From Nitrospiraceae bacterium (GTDB taxonomy: Bacteria > Nitrospirota > Thermodesulfovibrionia > UBA6902), in NCBI GenBank assembly GCA_020356065.1, contig CP070632.1:1145030-1201660 (forward strand): a stretch of 56,631 nucleotides of DNA, read 5' to 3'. How positions within the stretch are numbered: the first letter of the stretch is position 1; each line of letters opens with the position of its first letter. Below are positions 18,727 through 28,263 of the stretch, piece after piece. Under the pieces are notes generated by a model. The model did no database searches. It was not told the origin of the DNA and was given only the letters and a program-made list of their open reading frames with translations. Position numbers and translations under genes: made by a program.

Positions 18727-18760
18727 AAAAAAACAGAGTCAGGAATGACTCTGTTTTTTT
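18727..18760. terminator. Bidirectional intrinsic terminator
   Basis: A perfect hairpin: seven A, CAGAGTCA, loop GGAA, TGACTCTG, seven T. Both strands give a stem followed by a T-run, so it ends the rbr-mdh-gdh transcript and the minus-strand 51-residue gene at 18778-18933. Confidence 0.9.
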
Positions 18761-18777
18761 ATTATAAATTAATAGGT

Positions 18778-18933
18778 TCAGGCAATTTTCTTTTTCGATT
18801 TTTTGCGCACCTTATGTTCGGTTAAGTCTGACCTGTGCTTGATCTGGCTTAAAACATTGGTCACGCCCTGACAGAACTGCTCAATTTCCGTATCTATGAG
18901 GTTTTTACTCTTCGAACGCCTCGGTTTGGTCAT
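18778..18933 (-). CDS. 51-residue basic protein, paralogue of the 38624 protein
   Basis: ATG 18933 has a strong ribosome site (GGGAGGGA, six bases upstream). The product begins MTKPRRSKSKN, has a central amphipathic segment IEQFCQGVTNVLSQIKH, and ends in a Lys-rich tail. The central segment resembles IDQFCSSIEKLLTNIKS in the 61-residue protein at 38624-38809: the I-[ED]-Q-F-C and L-x-x-I-K spacing is shared. The high positive charge suggests nucleic-acid or membrane-surface binding. I do not recognise a named family. It has its own terminator downstream, which supports it being a real gene. Confidence 0.6.
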   Translation of the reverse strand: MTKPRRSKSKNLIDTEIEQFCQGVTNVLSQIKHRSDLTEHKVRKKSKKKIA

Positions 18934-19066
18934 GATGTCCCTCCCATTTGGTATTATTATTAATAGTTTAATCTATTTTCGTGAAAAAAAAATGAAGATT
19001 GGATAAGAAAGCTCTGAATACGTCAAAAATATCAGATAATGAGCAAACGATATGCGCTACTTCTGA

Positions 19067-19942
19067 CTATTGCTCCACCTTTTGTTTGCGGTTCTGGAAG
19101 TATGCATCACGTACCGATATATAGGGATCAAAGGCAGCTTTTTTCAGAATTTCATAGTCGTCCGGATTAAATGATAACCTGTTCATCTCTTCATATGTGT
19201 AAATGCCAAGAGACAGAAACCTAGGCCTTATATACCCGATGGGATAGAGAAACAGGTCTCCGACTAAACCCACGGTATCGCGGATCGATGACGGTCCAAG
19301 CAATGGCAGGATAAAATATGCACCATGACCGAGTTGATATTTCCCCAATGTCTGACCAAGATCCTCGTCGCTGCTCTTTAATCCATATTCTGTTTTTGCT
19401 ACATCACGTAACCCCGCAACACCAATAGTTGAATTGATGCCAAACCTGAGCAGCTCGGTGCCGGCTGATTTCATTTTAAACTGGAGCAGGCTGTTTACAA
19501 ATCGGATCGGCACCGAAATATTAAGAAAAAAGTTATTTATTACCGTCCTGAGGTCCTCATGCACAAATCCTGCATATCCTTTTGTTATCGGTCTGGCCAG
19601 GAGAAAATAAAACCTGTCATTGAATGCAAACATTGCCTTGTTCCATTTATAGAGAGGGTCCTTGACCGCGGGAGCGATTTCTTCCTCATCTTCCAGCAAA
19701 AACAGGTCATCATCAGTAGTATCATCTTCACTTAATCCGGCGTTCTGCTGCCCCATATTTATGCTTACAGCCAATTTAGAGTTCTGGACAACCTGATCTT
19801 CCATTACCGCAGGTGAGGATGTTTTCCCGGTATGGGCACATCCCGAAATGATGAATAATAAGATAAGCAATAATGATGTAGCGTGTTTTAAAGAACAAAA
19901 AGAGATGGTACGCAATATTAGTCCTGTATGTTTATATTTCAC
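19067..19942 (-). CDS. mlaA: MlaA family outer-membrane lipoprotein
   Basis: A 291-residue lipoprotein (VacJ). A hydrophobic signal ends in the lipobox I-I-S-G-C (Cys near residue 34). The MlaA core runs from DPLYKWNKAMFAFNDRF through PSYAGF-like and GINSTIGVAGLRDVA segments to the GQTLGKYQLGHGAYFILPLLGPSS block. In the Mla pathway it removes phospholipid from the outer leaflet of the outer membrane and hands it to MlaC. The start overlaps the mlaC stop by 11 bases. It is the last gene of mlaEFDCA. Having mlaA inside the operon is common outside the gamma-proteobacteria. Confidence 0.9.
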   Translation of the reverse strand: MKYKHTGLILRTISFCSLKHATSLLLILLFIISGCAHTGKTSSPAVMEDQVVQNSKLAVSINMGQQNAGLSEDDTTDDDLFLLEDEEEIAPAVKDPLYKWNKAMFAFNDRFYFLLARPITKGYAGFVHEDLRTVINNFFLNISVPIRFVNSLLQFKMKSAGTELLRFGINSTIGVAGLRDVAKTEYGLKSSDEDLGQTLGKYQLGHGAYFILPLLGPSSIRDTVGLVGDLFLYPIGYIRPRFLSLGIYTYEEMNRLSFNPDDYEILKKAAFDPYISVRDAYFQNRKQKVEQ

Positions 19943-20525
19943 CGACCTTCTGTCTCATTACATCCAGCAATTCCGAAGGTGTCTGTTTGGCAAGTATCTG
20001 CCTGAACTGTGTCCGGTAATTTTTTACAAGACTCACTCCCTCAATGATCACATCATACACCTTCCACGTGTCCTCTGTTTTGAGTACTCTGTAGTGCATC
20101 GGGATATCCGCGTTTCTTGCCATAAGAGTACTTTGAACTTCAACCCGCGTAGGAGAGAGCGATCGCTCACCGATAAAAACCGCCTTTTCGTCAGTATAGC
20201 CAAGAATTTTGCTCACGTATGCATTTTCAAGCATTGCTTTTAAAAGCTTGATAAATTCAGTGCGCTGGTCTTTATCAAGTTTATTCCAGTTGTTTCCGAG
20301 AGTGGCCTTTGACATGGCGGTAAAATCGAACATTCTGCCAGCGATTACTCTTATCTCAGCCTTTTTTGCTTCATCTGACCGCTTTGATCCGTCAGGGGAA
20401 GCTCTCAGAACATTCAGAACTTCATCAACATGTGCCTTTATTGTGTCGGTAGGTGTCCCTGCATATATGTTCATCGGTACGATCAGTGTTAATAACATTA
20501 AGAGTACAACGTGCAATGTTTTCAT
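19932..20525 (-). CDS. mlaC: MlaC family periplasmic phospholipid carrier
   Basis: A 197-residue exported protein with an N-terminal signal peptide ending near IYAGTP. The family region ARMFDFTAMSKATLGNNWNKL, the FIKLLKAML helix and the final segment WKVYDVIIEGVSLVKNYRTQF are all diagnostic of the ABC-type MCE-linked substrate-binding (Ttg2D/MlaC) family. It ferries phospholipids across the periplasm between MlaA and the MlaFED complex. It lies 23 bases downstream of mlaD. Confidence 0.92.
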   Translation of the reverse strand: MKTLHVVLLMLLTLIVPMNIYAGTPTDTIKAHVDEVLNVLRASPDGSKRSDEAKKAEIRVIAGRMFDFTAMSKATLGNNWNKLDKDQRTEFIKLLKAMLENAYVSKILGYTDEKAVFIGERSLSPTRVEVQSTLMARNADIPMHYRVLKTEDTWKVYDVIIEGVSLVKNYRTQFRQILAKQTPSELLDVMRQKVGEI

Positions 20526-20548
20526 TCATTCTCCTCTATGGACTTATA

Positions 20549-21004
20549 CTATTTTTCCTTAACATCCCCGAATGCATACTTACCTATTATCTCCTGAAGA
20601 TCAATCGGGGCCTCTGTTTCGATTATACTGTCTCCGTGGTTAAGTTTTTCATCTGCCCCCCCCGGATCAATCTGGATATACCTGTCACCAATTAAACCGG
20701 ACGTCTTGACCGAGGCAATTGCGTCGGCAAATATCTCTACATCTTTATGTATCTTCAGCTCTACGACAGCTACCTGATCATTCTGGTCCATTGACAGCTT
20801 TCCCACCCTGCCTACCTCTATGCCGAACATTTCCACAGAATTCCCTGTCCTCAGTCCTGACACAGATGTAAACCGGGTATTTAGCGAATAGGTGTCACTG
20901 TTGATTAAGGACAGGTTCCCTAGTTTGATCGTTATATATCCCAGACATAATAATCCGATTATGACAAAGATACCGACAGTGGTCTCCATGTTATACTTTT
21001 TCAC
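20549..21004 (-). CDS. mlaD: MlaD family MCE-domain protein
   Basis: A 151-residue inner-membrane-anchored protein. One N-terminal transmembrane helix (VGIFVIIGLLCLGYITIKLG) is followed by a single MCE domain (FTSVSGLRTGNSVEMFGIEVG ... VKTSGLIGDRYIQIDPGG). It forms the hexameric ring of the MlaFEDB transporter. Its start overlaps the mlaF 3' end by 14 bases, so it is translationally coupled. Confidence 0.93.
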   Translation of the reverse strand: MKKYNMETTVGIFVIIGLLCLGYITIKLGNLSLINSDTYSLNTRFTSVSGLRTGNSVEMFGIEVGRVGKLSMDQNDQVAVVELKIHKDVEIFADAIASVKTSGLIGDRYIQIDPGGADEKLNHGDSIIETEAPIDLQEIIGKYAFGDVKEK

Positions 21005-22256
21005 GCTCTAATTCCCTCCTGCTTTCGCACCGGTATTGTGCGATGATATTTTCAACTGCCCTGGCCTTGATTATGATCTTTTCGATTTCTTCATTGGATT
21101 TGCTTTCGGTCACACCCGCATATACATTGATTTCAAAACCGCAGACTTCATGCTCTCCATCATCTGTACTACCTGCCTGGTTGTTGCACACCAGAAGTCT
21201 GTTTAATCCTTGGGCAAAATCATTCAGCATGTTTTGTGCTTCTTCCATCCCGGTATATGGAAGTATGGTCAAAATCTGCTCTGTACTCTGCCGTGCCGAA
21301 AACCCGCCCTTACTGTCCATCTGTTTGCTGATATATTCACCCAGTGACCTCAGACTCTGAAATGCAAGTTCACTTCCCATAATTTCGCACATATGATCAA
21401 GCTCCAGTTTGAAAAGGATCGCTGCAAACGTCTTTTCTTTTTGTTTGCGTCTTAATATTGAATCATAGCGCGTCCTGAAGGCCTGTTTCGAGAGCAGTCC
21501 GGTCAGTTCATCCTGAAATCCTTCGAGGCTCGCGAGAAATTCGTCAATCATTGGATGGTCCAGGGAGGTAGACTCTTCATAAGTGCCCTGAAAAGCGATC
21601 TTTCCATCCCATAAAAGAATGATCCTGTCAGATATGAAAAACATGTCCGGGATATCATGGCTTATCAGGATTGCGGTAAAACCGAATTTCTTCTTGTACT
21701 GGGCTATCATCGTGAGGATGGAATTGCGCCGGATAGGGTCCTGCCCTGTGGTTGGTTCGTCAAAAAGCACAATTTCCGGATCTGTGACCAGGGCACGGGC
21801 AAGGGCCACCCTTTTCTGCATACCTCCTGACAGTTCAGACGGGTATTTATGCACAACCTCATGGAGCTCCATCTGGTTTATCCTGCTCATGACCTTGGTC
21901 TTTATCTCTTTTTTTCTCATCCTTGTGGTCTGCTCAAGGGGTAAGGCAATATTTTCAAAGACGGTCATTGAATCAAAAAGGGCATTGCTCTGAAACATAT
22001 AGCTGATTCTGCTTCTATAATCATTAAGCTCTTTCTTCGTCATATTCTCAATAGGTTTGCCGTCAAACAATATGCTCCCGCTGTCAGGTGTCAGCAGACC
22101 GATTATATGCTTGAGCAGGACACTCTTGCCTGTACCGCTTTTACCTATCAGTGTGGTTATCTGGCCCCTGTATATCTTCAGGTCAACTCCCTGCAGAATA
22201 GTCCGGTCGCCAAAACCTTTTACTACATTTCGAAATTCTATTAACGGAGTTTCCAC
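20991..22256 (-). CDS. mlaF: MlaF-type ABC ATPase fused to a degenerate GGDEF domain
   Basis: A 421-residue protein where MlaF is normally about 250-270. Residues 1-245 are a standard ATPase: Walker A GKSGTGKS (38-45), the LSGGM signature near 142, Walker B with DEP near 166, and the switch His at 200. From residue 249 a second domain follows the GGDEF fold line by line: DELTGLLSKQAF, then LFKLELDHMCEIMG where active enzymes have DLDHFKxIND, then ARQSTEQILTILP at 321-333 where active enzymes have ARxGGDEFxxLLP, and finally a VYAGVTES strand. The G-G-D-E-F signature is lost, so it should not make c-di-GMP. It may sense nucleotide or act as a scaffold. It energises lipid transport with MlaE and MlaD. 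Confidence 0.9.
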   Translation of the reverse strand: METPLIEFRNVVKGFGDRTILQGVDLKIYRGQITTLIGKSGTGKSVLLKHIIGLLTPDSGSILFDGKPIENMTKKELNDYRSRISYMFQSNALFDSMTVFENIALPLEQTTRMRKKEIKTKVMSRINQMELHEVVHKYPSELSGGMQKRVALARALVTDPEIVLFDEPTTGQDPIRRNSILTMIAQYKKKFGFTAILISHDIPDMFFISDRIILLWDGKIAFQGTYEESTSLDHPMIDEFLASLEGFQDELTGLLSKQAFRTRYDSILRRKQKEKTFAAILFKLELDHMCEIMGSELAFQSLRSLGEYISKQMDSKGGFSARQSTEQILTILPYTGMEEAQNMLNDFAQGLNRLLVCNNQAGSTDDGEHEVCGFEINVYAGVTESKSNEEIEKIIIKARAVENIIAQYRCESRRELEREKV

Positions 22257-22264
22257 ATATCCTC

Positions 22265-23074
22265 TTATATATAAAATGATGTCACTACATAATCTGATAT
22301 CAGTATAAGTACACAGGAAAGTACCACTGCTGTTGTTGTTGATATGCTCACACTGCGGGCGCCGGAACTCTCCTCACGCATATGAGTAAAATACCCCTGG
22401 AAACAGCAGATCGTTGAAACAAGGGCTCCGAATATCAATGACTTAACTATCCCGCCGGTTATGTCGGACAATTCCAGACTGGACTGGATTCTATGAAAAT
22501 AGGCACCGGAGTTAACACCGAGAAGCAGCACGCCTGTCAAATATCCACCGATGATGCCGATAAGATTAAAAAACGCGGTCAACAGCGGGAAACTGATTAT
22601 GGAAGCTGCTATTCTGGGGCTAACAAGATACCGGAGAGGATTTATTCTCATGGTGTGCAATGCATCGATCTGGTCTGTGATGCGCAGAATACCTATCTCT
22701 GCTGTCATTGACGAACCGGCTCTCGCTGTCACCATGATAGCCGTAAGCACCGGTCCCAGCTCTCTGAACAGAGACAACGCAAGCACTGATCCCAGTATCC
22801 CTTCAGATCCGAGTTTTACCAGGGCATAATAAAGCTGCAGTCCAAGCACCATGCCTGTGAACAGACCCACAAGCATTACTATATTGGCTGATTTCGCGCC
22901 TATGTGGTAAACCTGTTTAAGAATTTCCGTAATCTGTTTTGACCGGAATATCATTTCAAATGATTTATAGAAAAATATTGCAGAGGCGCCAAGACTGTTT
23001 ACTGCTATAAGCGCCTGTCTGCCTATGTAATTAAAAGGTGACATCAATGTAGAGTTTTGTCCGGTTGTTTTCAT
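22265..23074 (-). CDS. mlaE: MlaE family ABC permease
   Basis: A 269-residue inner-membrane protein with about five to six transmembrane helices. The permease core reads LSLFRELGPVLTAIMVTARAGSSMTAEIG, with the coupling segment that contacts the ATPase, followed by ALHTMRINPLRYLVSPRI. It forms the lipid-transfer channel of MlaFED. It is the first mla gene, 85 bases downstream of citrate synthase on the same strand, so mla expression may depend partly on the acn-gltA promoter. Confidence 0.93.
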   Translation of the reverse strand: MKTTGQNSTLMSPFNYIGRQALIAVNSLGASAIFFYKSFEMIFRSKQITEILKQVYHIGAKSANIVMLVGLFTGMVLGLQLYYALVKLGSEGILGSVLALSLFRELGPVLTAIMVTARAGSSMTAEIGILRITDQIDALHTMRINPLRYLVSPRIAASIISFPLLTAFFNLIGIIGGYLTGVLLLGVNSGAYFHRIQSSLELSDITGGIVKSLIFGALVSTICCFQGYFTHMREESSGARSVSISTTTAVVLSCVLILISDYVVTSFYI

Positions 23075-23159
23075 ATCTCAGTATGTAAAGTAAGATGTGC
23101 AGCCTTTTTGGTAACTTTTAGTATAATCATCTTATTCAGGTTATCACACATATAAAAAA

Positions 23160-24332
23160 TTATGTACTTTTCGGCTTGTATTCACATCCCATCATTCCGC
23201 AGTAGTTGCCCACATACTCGGCTGCAGGCCGGTATAAAGCTGGTTTTTCCTGGGCAAGACCGAACCTCTCCTCAATAATATGCGCGCACCATCCCGCAAT
23301 TCTTGATACAGCAAAAAGCGGAGTAAACAGGTCATGGGAAAAGCCCATCATTTTATACACGGTCCCGCTGTAGAAATCTATGTTGGGCTTGATCTTGTCT
23401 TTGCCTTTTTCTGAAAGAACTTTGACTGCAATATCTTCTACGAAAGCGCAGAGATCATATAACTCGGACTGGCCTGTTTTTGCACTCAGGTTTTCAAGCA
23501 GTTTCTTGAGTATTGTTGCCCGTGGATCATAGGTCTTGTACACTGCATGACCCATTCCGTATATTTTCTCTTTATTCGATAACTTGTTCCTAATCCAGCT
23601 TTCGATGTCTGATTCATTCTTAAGTTCATCCATCATGTTCATGGCCTTTTCATTTGCCCCGCCATGCAGAGGACCGGACAATGCTGCCAGCCCGGCCAGC
23701 GCACCGGCGTATATGTCTGCCTGTGTTGATGCAACTTCCCTGCATGCAAACGTCGATGCATTGAAGGTATGATCAGCATGAAGGATCAGACATATGTCCA
23801 GGACTCTTGCGACCTCAGGGTCCGGCTTTTTCCCGGATATCATGTGAAGAATATTTTCAGCATGGGTCATCTCCTCTGAATATGGAACAGGTTCCCTGTT
23901 GTTTCGAATGCGCTCCCAGACAACCATTGCAGCTGCCATGGCAGAAATGAGAGCTGCAGCTTTGTCCTCATAAGCATCCAGGCTGACATCATCAATCCTG
24001 TCATCATATGCAGCAATTGATAGAGCAGCTGACAGCACTCTCATTGGGGTTGCATCTTTCGGCCAGAGCTTCATCGAGTGTATCAGGTATTCAGGGGGAG
24101 AAGCGGCGCGAGCTATTTTATTTTTAAATTCATTCAGTTCAGAGGCTGTCGGCAGCTCACCTTTAATCAACAGGTACGCCGTTTCCTCAAACGTAGAATT
24201 CGCCACAATATCTTCTATACGATATCCCCTGTAAATGAGAACTCCCTTTTCACCATCAATATAACTGATTTTTGTATCAGCTACGGTAACTCCTCTCAGA
24301 CCTGTATTTTTTATGACTGCTTCCTCTGCCAT
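23160..24332 (-). CDS. gltA: Citrate synthase
   Basis: A 390-residue enzyme of the short (type I-like) citrate synthase group. It condenses oxaloacetate with acetyl-CoA. Catalytic residues sit in GPLHGGANEKAM (His), MGHAVYKTYDPRA (His) and NIDFYSGTVYKMMGF (Asp). The N-terminus GLRGVTVADTKISYIDGEKGVLIYRGY is typical. 2-methylcitrate synthase is an alternative within the same family, but no prp genes are nearby, whereas aconitase lies directly upstream. It is 59 bases downstream of acn in one transcript. Confidence 0.93.
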   Translation of the reverse strand: MAEEAVIKNTGLRGVTVADTKISYIDGEKGVLIYRGYRIEDIVANSTFEETAYLLIKGELPTASELNEFKNKIARAASPPEYLIHSMKLWPKDATPMRVLSAALSIAAYDDRIDDVSLDAYEDKAAALISAMAAAMVVWERIRNNREPVPYSEEMTHAENILHMISGKKPDPEVARVLDICLILHADHTFNASTFACREVASTQADIYAGALAGLAALSGPLHGGANEKAMNMMDELKNESDIESWIRNKLSNKEKIYGMGHAVYKTYDPRATILKKLLENLSAKTGQSELYDLCAFVEDIAVKVLSEKGKDKIKPNIDFYSGTVYKMMGFSHDLFTPLFAVSRIAGWCAHIIEERFGLAQEKPALYRPAAEYVGNYCGMMGCEYKPKST

Positions 24333-24391
24333 GATATCCTCCCATTCAATAATTCAATCGTCATCCGACGAGAATCGTTTGACATCATTTT

Positions 24392-26317
24392 TTAATGCAC
24401 CATGTTAATCAGGCTTCCCTTCAGTACCATTTCGATCTGTCTGGCACTCATGTCATGTAAGGCGGTAAAATGTTCATTTCTGGTTTTATTGAAAACAGTC
24501 AATGCGTGACTACTGCTGAGAGCATTTCTTACATGTTCAATCGTAAGGATATCTCCCTGATCATTTTTTTCCCAGTCACCGGAATGGGCAAAAGTAAGGG
24601 GTAATATACCGAAATTGCAAAGGTTTTGCCAGTGAATGCGTGCAAAGCTTTTTGCTATGACTGCCCGTAATCCGAGATATCTTGGTCCGAGCGCTGCATG
24701 CTCCCTGCTGGAGCCCTGTCCATAATTGAGTCCCCCGACTATAAAAGAACCGCTTTTCCGGTACATTTTAGACCGTTCGGAATATGTTTCATCTATACGT
24801 TGAAACGCAAACTTGCTTATTTCAGGGATATTGCTTCTGAAAGGAAGGACCTCTGTGCCCGCCGGCATGATATCATCGGTTGATATATCATCCCCGACCT
24901 TAAGCAGCACTGGACCTTCAAGTCTTTCTGGCAATGCAGTTAATGCAGGCAGAGGCTGTATGTTAGGGCCTTTCTCAATCTCAACTTCTTCTCCTTCCTG
25001 AGCCGGCGGAATCAGCATCTCACTATGAACCGTCAGGTTTGTCGGTTCTTTGATGATCGGATACTGTATATCCAGCGTGCGGGGGTCGGTAATTACACCG
25101 CTTAAGGCAGATGCTGCTGCTGTCTCAGGGCTGCAGAGATAGACCTTGTCATTTTTTGTCCCTGACCTTCCGGAAAAGTTTCTTGGAACCGTCCTGAGAC
25201 TGATCTTGCCGGAAGCAGGTGCTTGGCCCATTCCGATGCACCCATTGCATCCTGCCTGATGAATGCGTGCGCCCGCATGGATCAGCTTCTGAAGATACCC
25301 TTCTGACGTGAGGTGTTCAAGAATCTGCCGTGATGCCGGATTTATATCAAGGGACACGCGATCATGCACCTTTTTTTCATCCAGGATATATGCTGCAATA
25401 GCAAGGTCGCGAAAACCAGGATTAGAAGATGATCCGATATAGGACTGATAAATATCCCTGCCTGCAACCTCAGTGACAGGCACAACATTACCGGGACTTC
25501 CGGGCAGCGCTATTAAAGGTTCCAATGATGACAGATCAATTTCTTCATCGATATCATAACCTGTATTCTCATCAGCAGTGATCTCAGTAAACATATCCCC
25601 TCTTCCGTGCAATTGCAGAAAGTTCCTGATCTCGCTGTCTGAAGGAAAGACAGACGAGGTGGCCCCCAGTTCAGCTCCCATATTTGCTATTACGTGCCTG
25701 TCCATGGCGCTGAGGCATTCCAGGCCCGGACCGTAATATTCAATTATTTTACCTCTACCGCCTGATACCCCGTGACGTCTGAGCATTTCGAGGATTACAT
25801 CTTTTGCACTGACCCATTCAGGCAGTGTTCCGGTCAGTCTTACACCCATGATTTCAGGCATGCGGACAAAAAAAGGCTGACCTGCCATGGCCATGGCCAC
25901 TTCCAGCCCTCCAGCTCCAAAGGCAAGCATGCCCAGCGAGCCTGCAGAGCAGGTATGACTGTCCGAGCCAAGGAGTGTTTTGCCCGGTACTCCAAGGTTC
26001 TCCATATGCACGGGATGGCTGACGCCGTTGCCCGGCCTGCTGAACCAGACGCCGAATTTCCTGCAGGCGCTCGCGAGAAACAGATGATCGTCCGGATTTT
26101 TATGGTCCGTCTGGAGAATGTTATGATCCACGTATTGAGCTGACACTTCTGTCCGGACGCGGGATATATTCATCGCCTCGAACTCAAGCATGACAAGAGT
26201 ACCTGTGGCATCCTGGGTCAGCGTCTGGTCAATCCTGACGCCGATCTCTTCACCTTTTTTCATCTGCCCGCTTACAAGATGAGATGCGATCAGTTTGTGA
26301 GTGACATTACTGCCCAT
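24392..26317 (-). CDS. acn: Aconitate hydratase, Aquifex type
   Basis: A 641-residue monofunctional aconitase with the catalytic and swivel domains in one chain. This length matches the Aquifex-type group and is much shorter than AcnA or AcnB. [4Fe-4S] ligands lie in GSDSHTCSAGSLG and GCNGCIGMGQAP. The swivel domain has DDISTDDIMPAG and the GGLNYGQGSSREHAAL substrate loop. It isomerises citrate to isocitrate in the cytoplasm. It precedes gltA, and the two are divergent from the ThDP-enzyme gene across a 189-base AT-rich promoter region. Confidence 0.92.
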   Translation of the reverse strand: MGSNVTHKLIASHLVSGQMKKGEEIGVRIDQTLTQDATGTLVMLEFEAMNISRVRTEVSAQYVDHNILQTDHKNPDDHLFLASACRKFGVWFSRPGNGVSHPVHMENLGVPGKTLLGSDSHTCSAGSLGMLAFGAGGLEVAMAMAGQPFFVRMPEIMGVRLTGTLPEWVSAKDVILEMLRRHGVSGGRGKIIEYYGPGLECLSAMDRHVIANMGAELGATSSVFPSDSEIRNFLQLHGRGDMFTEITADENTGYDIDEEIDLSSLEPLIALPGSPGNVVPVTEVAGRDIYQSYIGSSSNPGFRDLAIAAYILDEKKVHDRVSLDINPASRQILEHLTSEGYLQKLIHAGARIHQAGCNGCIGMGQAPASGKISLRTVPRNFSGRSGTKNDKVYLCSPETAAASALSGVITDPRTLDIQYPIIKEPTNLTVHSEMLIPPAQEGEEVEIEKGPNIQPLPALTALPERLEGPVLLKVGDDISTDDIMPAGTEVLPFRSNIPEISKFAFQRIDETYSERSKMYRKSGSFIVGGLNYGQGSSREHAALGPRYLGLRAVIAKSFARIHWQNLCNFGILPLTFAHSGDWEKNDQGDILTIEHVRNALSSSHALTVFNKTRNEHFTALHDMSARQIEMVLKGSLINMVH

Positions 26318-26506
26318 GGAGTTTCCCCGGAATTATTTTTCATAAAATTACATACGATGCCAAATTATATCTTAAATTATTCAAAATCATTATGATTTAT
26401 ATCATTTTTTATAAAACTGGACAAGCTTCTTAATAAACTATATATTTATATTAATAAGTTAACCGGACGAAACAACAGGTAATCGTATATCCGGCTAAAA
26501 TCAGCC

Positions 26507-28138
26507 ATGATGAAAACATCTGATCTACTGGTCAAAGCCCTTGAAAATGAAGGGGTAAAATATATCTTTGGCATTCCGGGTGAGGAAAACCTTGATCTTC
26601 TGAACTCCCTGAAGAATTCAGACATACAGTTTATCTTAACCCGTCATGAACAGGGAGCGGGTTTCATGGCAGCCACATACGGACGCCTTACAGGAGAACC
26701 TGGCGTCTGTCTTTCCACACTGGGGCCCGGAGCGACCAATTTAGTAACCGCTGCAGCATTTGCCCAGCTTGGTGCCATGCCGATGATTATGATTACCGGG
26801 CAAAAGCCTATTACAAAAAGCAAGCAGGGACGGTTCCAGATAGTGGACGTAGTAGAAATGATGGATCCACTTACAAAGCTTTCCAAGCAGGTGGTGCATG
26901 AGCATACAGTGACGGCGGTTATTCGTGAAGCCTTCCGGCTGGCCGTGGAAGAACGCCCCGGTGCCATTCATATTGAACTTCCCGAAGATATTGCCCGTGA
27001 ATTTTCAGACGCTGAGATATTTGAAAAAACAACCCACCTCAGACCGGTTGCCGACAGTGAAGCCATCATTGACGCAGTGGGAAAAATCCACAAGGCACGA
27101 TCTCCCTTGATTCTTCTTGGTGCGGGCGCAAACAGGCGGAAGACCCATGATGTTATAACTTTTCTTATTGAAAAAACGGGCATCCCCTTTTTCACGACTC
27201 AGCTGGGAAAAGGCGTTGTTGATGAGCGGTCTCCACTCTGTCTCGGGACCGCAGCCCTTTCAAGTGACGACTGTGTTCATATGGCAATTCAAAAGTCAGA
27301 CCTCATCATCAATATCGGCCATGATATCGTAGAAAAACCCCCCTTCCTCATGACCAAAGAAGGATTCGATGTTATCTCGATCAATTTTCTCCCGGCAAAT
27401 GTGGATGAAGTATACTTCCCCCAGCTGGAAATTGTGGGAGATATCTCCCACAATATAATGGAAATTACTAGCCGCATTGAAAAACAGTCCCACTGGAATT
27501 TTGATCACATACTGAATATCAAGCATATACTTGACAGGAGCATTGAAGAGGGAACGCACAACAAAAGCTTTCCCATACTGCCTCCAAGGCTGGTCAGCAT
27601 TGTCAGGGACGTCATGCCTGCTGATGGAATCATTTCTCTGGACAACGGGATGTACAAAATATGGTTTGCCCGTAACTATAAGGCATATGAGCCAAATACC
27701 ATTCTCCTGGACAACTCGTTGGCTGCAATGGGAGCCGGACTGCCTGCTGCCATTGCAGCCAAAATCATCTATCCGGGGAAAAAAGTTATGGCAATATGCG
27801 GTGACGGCGGATTCATGATGAATTCACAGGAGCTTGAGACCGCTGTCAGGCTCAGGCTGAATCTCGTGGTAATGATAATCAATGACAGCGCCTACGGTAT
27901 GATCAAATGGAAGCAGAAGGATATGGGATTTGTTGACTATGGCCTTGATTTCAATAACCCTGACTTTGTTCAATATGCCGCCAGTTACGGAGCGAGCGGT
28001 CATCGCGCAGAAACAGCAGAAGGCCTGGGGCCTCTGATCACTACATGTCTTGAATCAGAGGGAGTTCATGTCATCGATGTCCCCATGGACTATTCAAGAA
28101 ACCAGGAACTTTTAAACCAGTGTGTCTCCGGAATTTAA
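26507..28138 (+). CDS. ThDP-dependent enzyme, acetolactate synthase large-subunit type
   Basis: A 543-residue thiamine-diphosphate enzyme. It has the N-terminal catalytic-Glu loop (LTRHEQGAGFMAATYGRLTG) and GPGATNLVTAAAFAQLGAMPM. The central FAD/ADP-binding-like domain is followed by the ThDP/Mg motif GDGGFMMNSQELETAVR ... NDSAYG. No regulatory small subunit (ilvN/ilvH) is adjacent and no leu/ilv genes are in the window. A catabolic or acyloin-type role is therefore as likely as branched-chain synthesis. The next gene is an aldehyde dehydrogenase, a pairing that suggests the ThDP enzyme makes or uses an aldehyde or keto acid. Confidence 0.82.
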   Translation: MMKTSDLLVKALENEGVKYIFGIPGEENLDLLNSLKNSDIQFILTRHEQGAGFMAATYGRLTGEPGVCLSTLGPGATNLVTAAAFAQLGAMPMIMITGQKPITKSKQGRFQIVDVVEMMDPLTKLSKQVVHEHTVTAVIREAFRLAVEERPGAIHIELPEDIAREFSDAEIFEKTTHLRPVADSEAIIDAVGKIHKARSPLILLGAGANRRKTHDVITFLIEKTGIPFFTTQLGKGVVDERSPLCLGTAALSSDDCVHMAIQKSDLIINIGHDIVEKPPFLMTKEGFDVISINFLPANVDEVYFPQLEIVGDISHNIMEITSRIEKQSHWNFDHILNIKHILDRSIEEGTHNKSFPILPPRLVSIVRDVMPADGIISLDNGMYKIWFARNYKAYEPNTILLDNSLAAMGAGLPAAIAAKIIYPGKKVMAICGDGGFMMNSQELETAVRLRLNLVVMIINDSAYGMIKWKQKDMGFVDYGLDFNNPDFVQYAASYGASGHRAETAEGLGPLITTCLESEGVHVIDVPMDYSRNQELLNQCVSGI

Positions 28139-28263
28139 CGATATAAGTCAGATAGGCGCAAAGGTGCAGAGGCCCATATTTAAATACTATTTTTATTGAC
28201 ATTACGTTGTCTCTTTGATGCTATGGCCCCATGTACCTTATAAATTTATGAAGGAGATTAGTC

